Assembly (NCBI RefSeq): GCF_017352155.2
Contig: NZ_CP071462.1
Span: forward strand, 620,001-684,000
Source of the DNA: Haloterrigena alkaliphila
GTDB lineage: Archaea; Halobacteriota; Halobacteria; Halobacteriales; Natrialbaceae
Direction: 5' to 3'
Length of the DNA stretch: 64,000 bases
Within the stretch, counting starts at the first letter, position 1; each line of letters starts with the position of its first letter. Below are positions 62,359 to 64,000 of the stretch, in pieces. The notes beneath the pieces were generated by a model, which had not been told where the DNA came from, did no database searches, and saw only the letters and a list, made by a program, of their open reading frames with translations. Both the position numbers and the translations under genes were made by a program.

Positions 62359-63135
62359 ATGTCGACCGTTGGATCCGTCGTCGCGCTCGCGAGGGATCGG
62401 AATCTCACGTTTCTGGCGGCGGGAATCGCCTACTACGCGTTCGTCTCGACGATCCCGCTGCTACTGCTCGCCGTGACGATCGCGTCGTTCGTCGGGGGGC
62501 AGGCGCTGGCCGATCGCGTGGCCAGCATGCTCAGTCAGCAGCTTTCGTCCTCGGGGCAGCAGATGGTGTCACAGGCGCTCACCAACCCGTCCGGTCGGGC
62601 GGCCGCGTCCGTGGTCGGGTTCCTCGGTGTCGTGTGGAGCGCGCTGAAACTCTTTCGCGGCCTCGATCAGGCGTTCGACGAGCTCTACGCGGACGAGATC
62701 GACGCCTCGCTGCTGGGCCAGATCCGGGACGCCATCGTCGTCGTTATCGGCATCGCGCTCGCCGTCGTGCTCGTCGTCGCCGTCGGCGCCGCGCTCTCGA
62801 TACTGAACCTGCAGATCCCGTTCGCTAACGTGCTCGGGTCGCTCGTGCTGATCGTCGTCCTGGCGATCGCGTTCCTGCCGATATACTACGTGCTGCCGCC
62901 GGTGAGCGTATCGATCGGCGAAGTGATTCCGGGGACGATCGTCGCCGCTATCGGCTGGGTGCTGCTCCAGGTCGGGTTCCGAATCTACGCGGCCAACGCC
63001 GGCCGGTACGCGGCCTACGGCGTGATCGGCGCCGTGCTGCTGTTCGTCACGTGGCTGTACTTCGGCAGCATCGTGATACTGCTGGGCGCGGCGGTGAACG
63101 CCGTCCGCCGGGGGGCGACGACGAACACGACGTAG
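62359..63135 (+). CDS. YihY/BrkB family membrane protein
   Basis: The 258-residue protein has six membrane helices: FLAAGIAYYAFVSTIPLLLLAV, GRAAASVVGFLGVVWSALKLFRGLDQAFDELYA, and GEVIPGTIVAAIGWVLLQVGFRIY. It is a paralogue of the protein at 33276. Function uncertain. It is divergent from the quinone oxidoreductase gene. Confidence 0.9.
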   Translation: MSTVGSVVALARDRNLTFLAAGIAYYAFVSTIPLLLLAVTIASFVGGQALADRVASMLSQQLSSSGQQMVSQALTNPSGRAAASVVGFLGVVWSALKLFRGLDQAFDELYADEIDASLLGQIRDAIVVVIGIALAVVLVVAVGAALSILNLQIPFANVLGSLVLIVVLAIAFLPIYYVLPPVSVSIGEVIPGTIVAAIGWVLLQVGFRIYAANAGRYAAYGVIGAVLLFVTWLYFGSIVILLGAAVNAVRRGATTNTT

Positions 63136-63166
63136 GTGCTCGCGAGCGAGCGTCCGCCCTTCGCAT

Positions 63167-63174
63167 GGTTTAAG
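63167..63174 (+). promoter_or_regulatory. TATA box of proS
   Basis: GGTTTAAG lies about 29 bases before the ATG at 63200, the spacing of a leaderless transcript. Confidence 0.6.
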
Positions 63175-63199
63175 ACCGCGCTGGCTGGATGACGTACCA

Positions 63200-64000
63200 A
63201 TGAGCGACGAGAGCCAGGAACTCGGGATCACCGAGTCGAAATCGCACAAGCCCGGCGAGTGGTACGCCGAGGTCGTCCAGAAGGCCAACCTCGCGGACTA
63301 CGCCCCGATGGGCGGGTTCATCGTCACGAAGCCGCGAGGGTACGCACTGTGGGAGGGCATTCAGGACGCGCTCGACGGCTGGTTCAAGGAGACCGGCGTC
63401 GACAACGTCTACTTCCCGCTGTTCATCCCCGAGAGCTTCCTCGAGCGCGAGAAGGACATCGTCGAGGGGTTCGACCCCGAGGTCGCCTGGGTGACCCAGG
63501 GCGGCCACGAGGAACTCGAGGAGCGCCTCGCGGTGCGTCCGACGAGCGAGTCGATCATCGCGCCGTTCATGGCCGACTGGACGCGCAGCCACCGCGATCT
63601 GCCCCTCCGATTGAATCAGTGGTGTTCCGTCGTGCGCTGGGAGGCCACGGAGACCAAGCCCTTCTTCCGGACGAAGGAGTTCATGTGGCAGGAGGGCCAC
63701 ACCGCCCACGCGAGCAACGAGGGCGCGTGGGAGGAAGTCTGGACCCGGTTGGGCCAGTACGAACGCGTTTACGAGGACGTGTTGGCGATTCCGGTGCTGC
63801 GCGGCAAGAAGCCCGAACACGACAAGTTCCCCGGCGCGGACACCACGACGACCGTCGAGGCGCTGATGCCCGACGGGAAGTCGGTGCAGGGTGCGACCAG
63901 CCACAACCTCGGGCAGAGCTTCGCGGAGGCGTTCGACATCACCTTCGTCGACGAGGACGAGGAGGAACGAACCGCCTACACGACCTCGTGGGGCCTCTCG
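63200..64000 (+). CDS. proS: Prolyl-tRNA synthetase (N-terminal part, cut by window edge)
   Basis: The first 267 residues of a class II synthetase are present: KSHKPGEWYAEVVQKANLADYAP start, motif 1 region, motif 2 RPTSESIIAPFMADW...LNQWCSVVRWE, and HTAHASNEGA. Lack of a YbaK-type insertion marks the archaeal/eukaryotic type. It charges tRNA-Pro. The gene is open at the window edge, so motif 3 and the C-terminus are not seen. Confidence 0.95.
   Translation, partial: MSDESQELGITESKSHKPGEWYAEVVQKANLADYAPMGGFIVTKPRGYALWEGIQDALDGWFKETGVDNVYFPLFIPESFLEREKDIVEGFDPEVAWVTQGGHEELEERLAVRPTSESIIAPFMADWTRSHRDLPLRLNQWCSVVRWEATETKPFFRTKEFMWQEGHTAHASNEGAWEEVWTRLGQYERVYEDVLAIPVLRGKKPEHDKFPGADTTTTVEALMPDGKSVQGATSHNLGQSFAEAFDITFVDEDEEERTAYTTSWGLS

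Overview
The window comes from a haloarchaeon (class Halobacteria, probably the Natrialba/Natrinema/Haloterrigena side; the genus cannot be fixed from sequence alone). The signs are very high GC coding DNA rich in GAC/GAG/GTC codons, acidic proteins, mostly leaderless genes with an AT-rich TATA element about 25-30 bases before the start codon, eukaryote-like ribosomal proteins S24e and S27ae, a fused Kae1-Bud32 gene, HTH_10 (bacterio-opsin activator type) regulators, DUF5808, and two PGF-CTERM surface proteins. I see no rRNA, no CRISPR array and no intact insertion sequence. There is one tRNA gene, Ala(CGC).

Layout. 0-3 kb: a partial gene end, a non-coding element able to fold into a perfect four-way junction (168-489), a rhomboid protease and an archaeal ATPase. 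3-5 kb: tRNA-Ala with a duplicated 3' end (att-like scar), followed by an AT-rich, probably acquired AlbA_2/Schlafen-like gene. 5-13 kb: an HTH_10 regulator, a PAS histidine kinase, a BNR-repeat protein, the conserved rps24e-rps27ae-kae1/bud32 block (with an unusual in-frame repeat insertion in the kinase half), DUF2892, HTH_10 and DUF5808 genes. 13-21 kb: a solitary nuoCD gene between two HTH_10 regulators, rdgB, a CBS-less IMPDH/GMPR-family enzyme, a small overlapping pair with a PIN-like protein, a MOT1-type transporter, a DapA-family aldolase and a HypE/PurM-like protein. 21.9-22.3 kb: a large palindromic repeat, with a related single copy at 35.1-35.3 kb.

22-41 kb: thiDN coupled to a luciferase-like oxidoreductase, a tRNA-binding protein, an APC permease with two universal stress proteins, mutS, a LOV-type histidine kinase, a BrkB membrane protein, an SDR oxidoreductase, a second DapA-family aldolase, mutL, rtcA and kdgK. 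mutL and kdgK are each preceded by a short leader ORF that starts about 27 bases after a TATA box and ends overlapping the main start codon. MutS and MutL give a mismatch-repair pair in which MutL carries the endonuclease motif. The aldolases and KDG kinase suggest semi-phosphorylative Entner-Doudoroff or related sugar-acid metabolism.

41-64 kb: tandem PGF-CTERM paralogues, a dihydrolipoamide-dehydrogenase-like flavoprotein, an APC permease with an apparent -1 frameshift at its N-terminus, a CBS-domain protein, a ThDP enzyme, and a three-gene overlapping operon (50689-57965). That operon encodes an AddAB/RecBCD-like DNA-end-processing machine: a pseudo-helicase, a separate Cys-rich nuclease-like subunit, and a UvrD-type helicase fused to a Cys-rich PD-(D/E)XK nuclease. 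It is the most interesting multi-gene system here. The end holds a paired half-size EamA exporter, a Nudix hydrolase, two duplicated lipoproteins (one with a polymorphic-looking DDGST array), a quinone oxidoreductase, a second BrkB protein and the start of proS.
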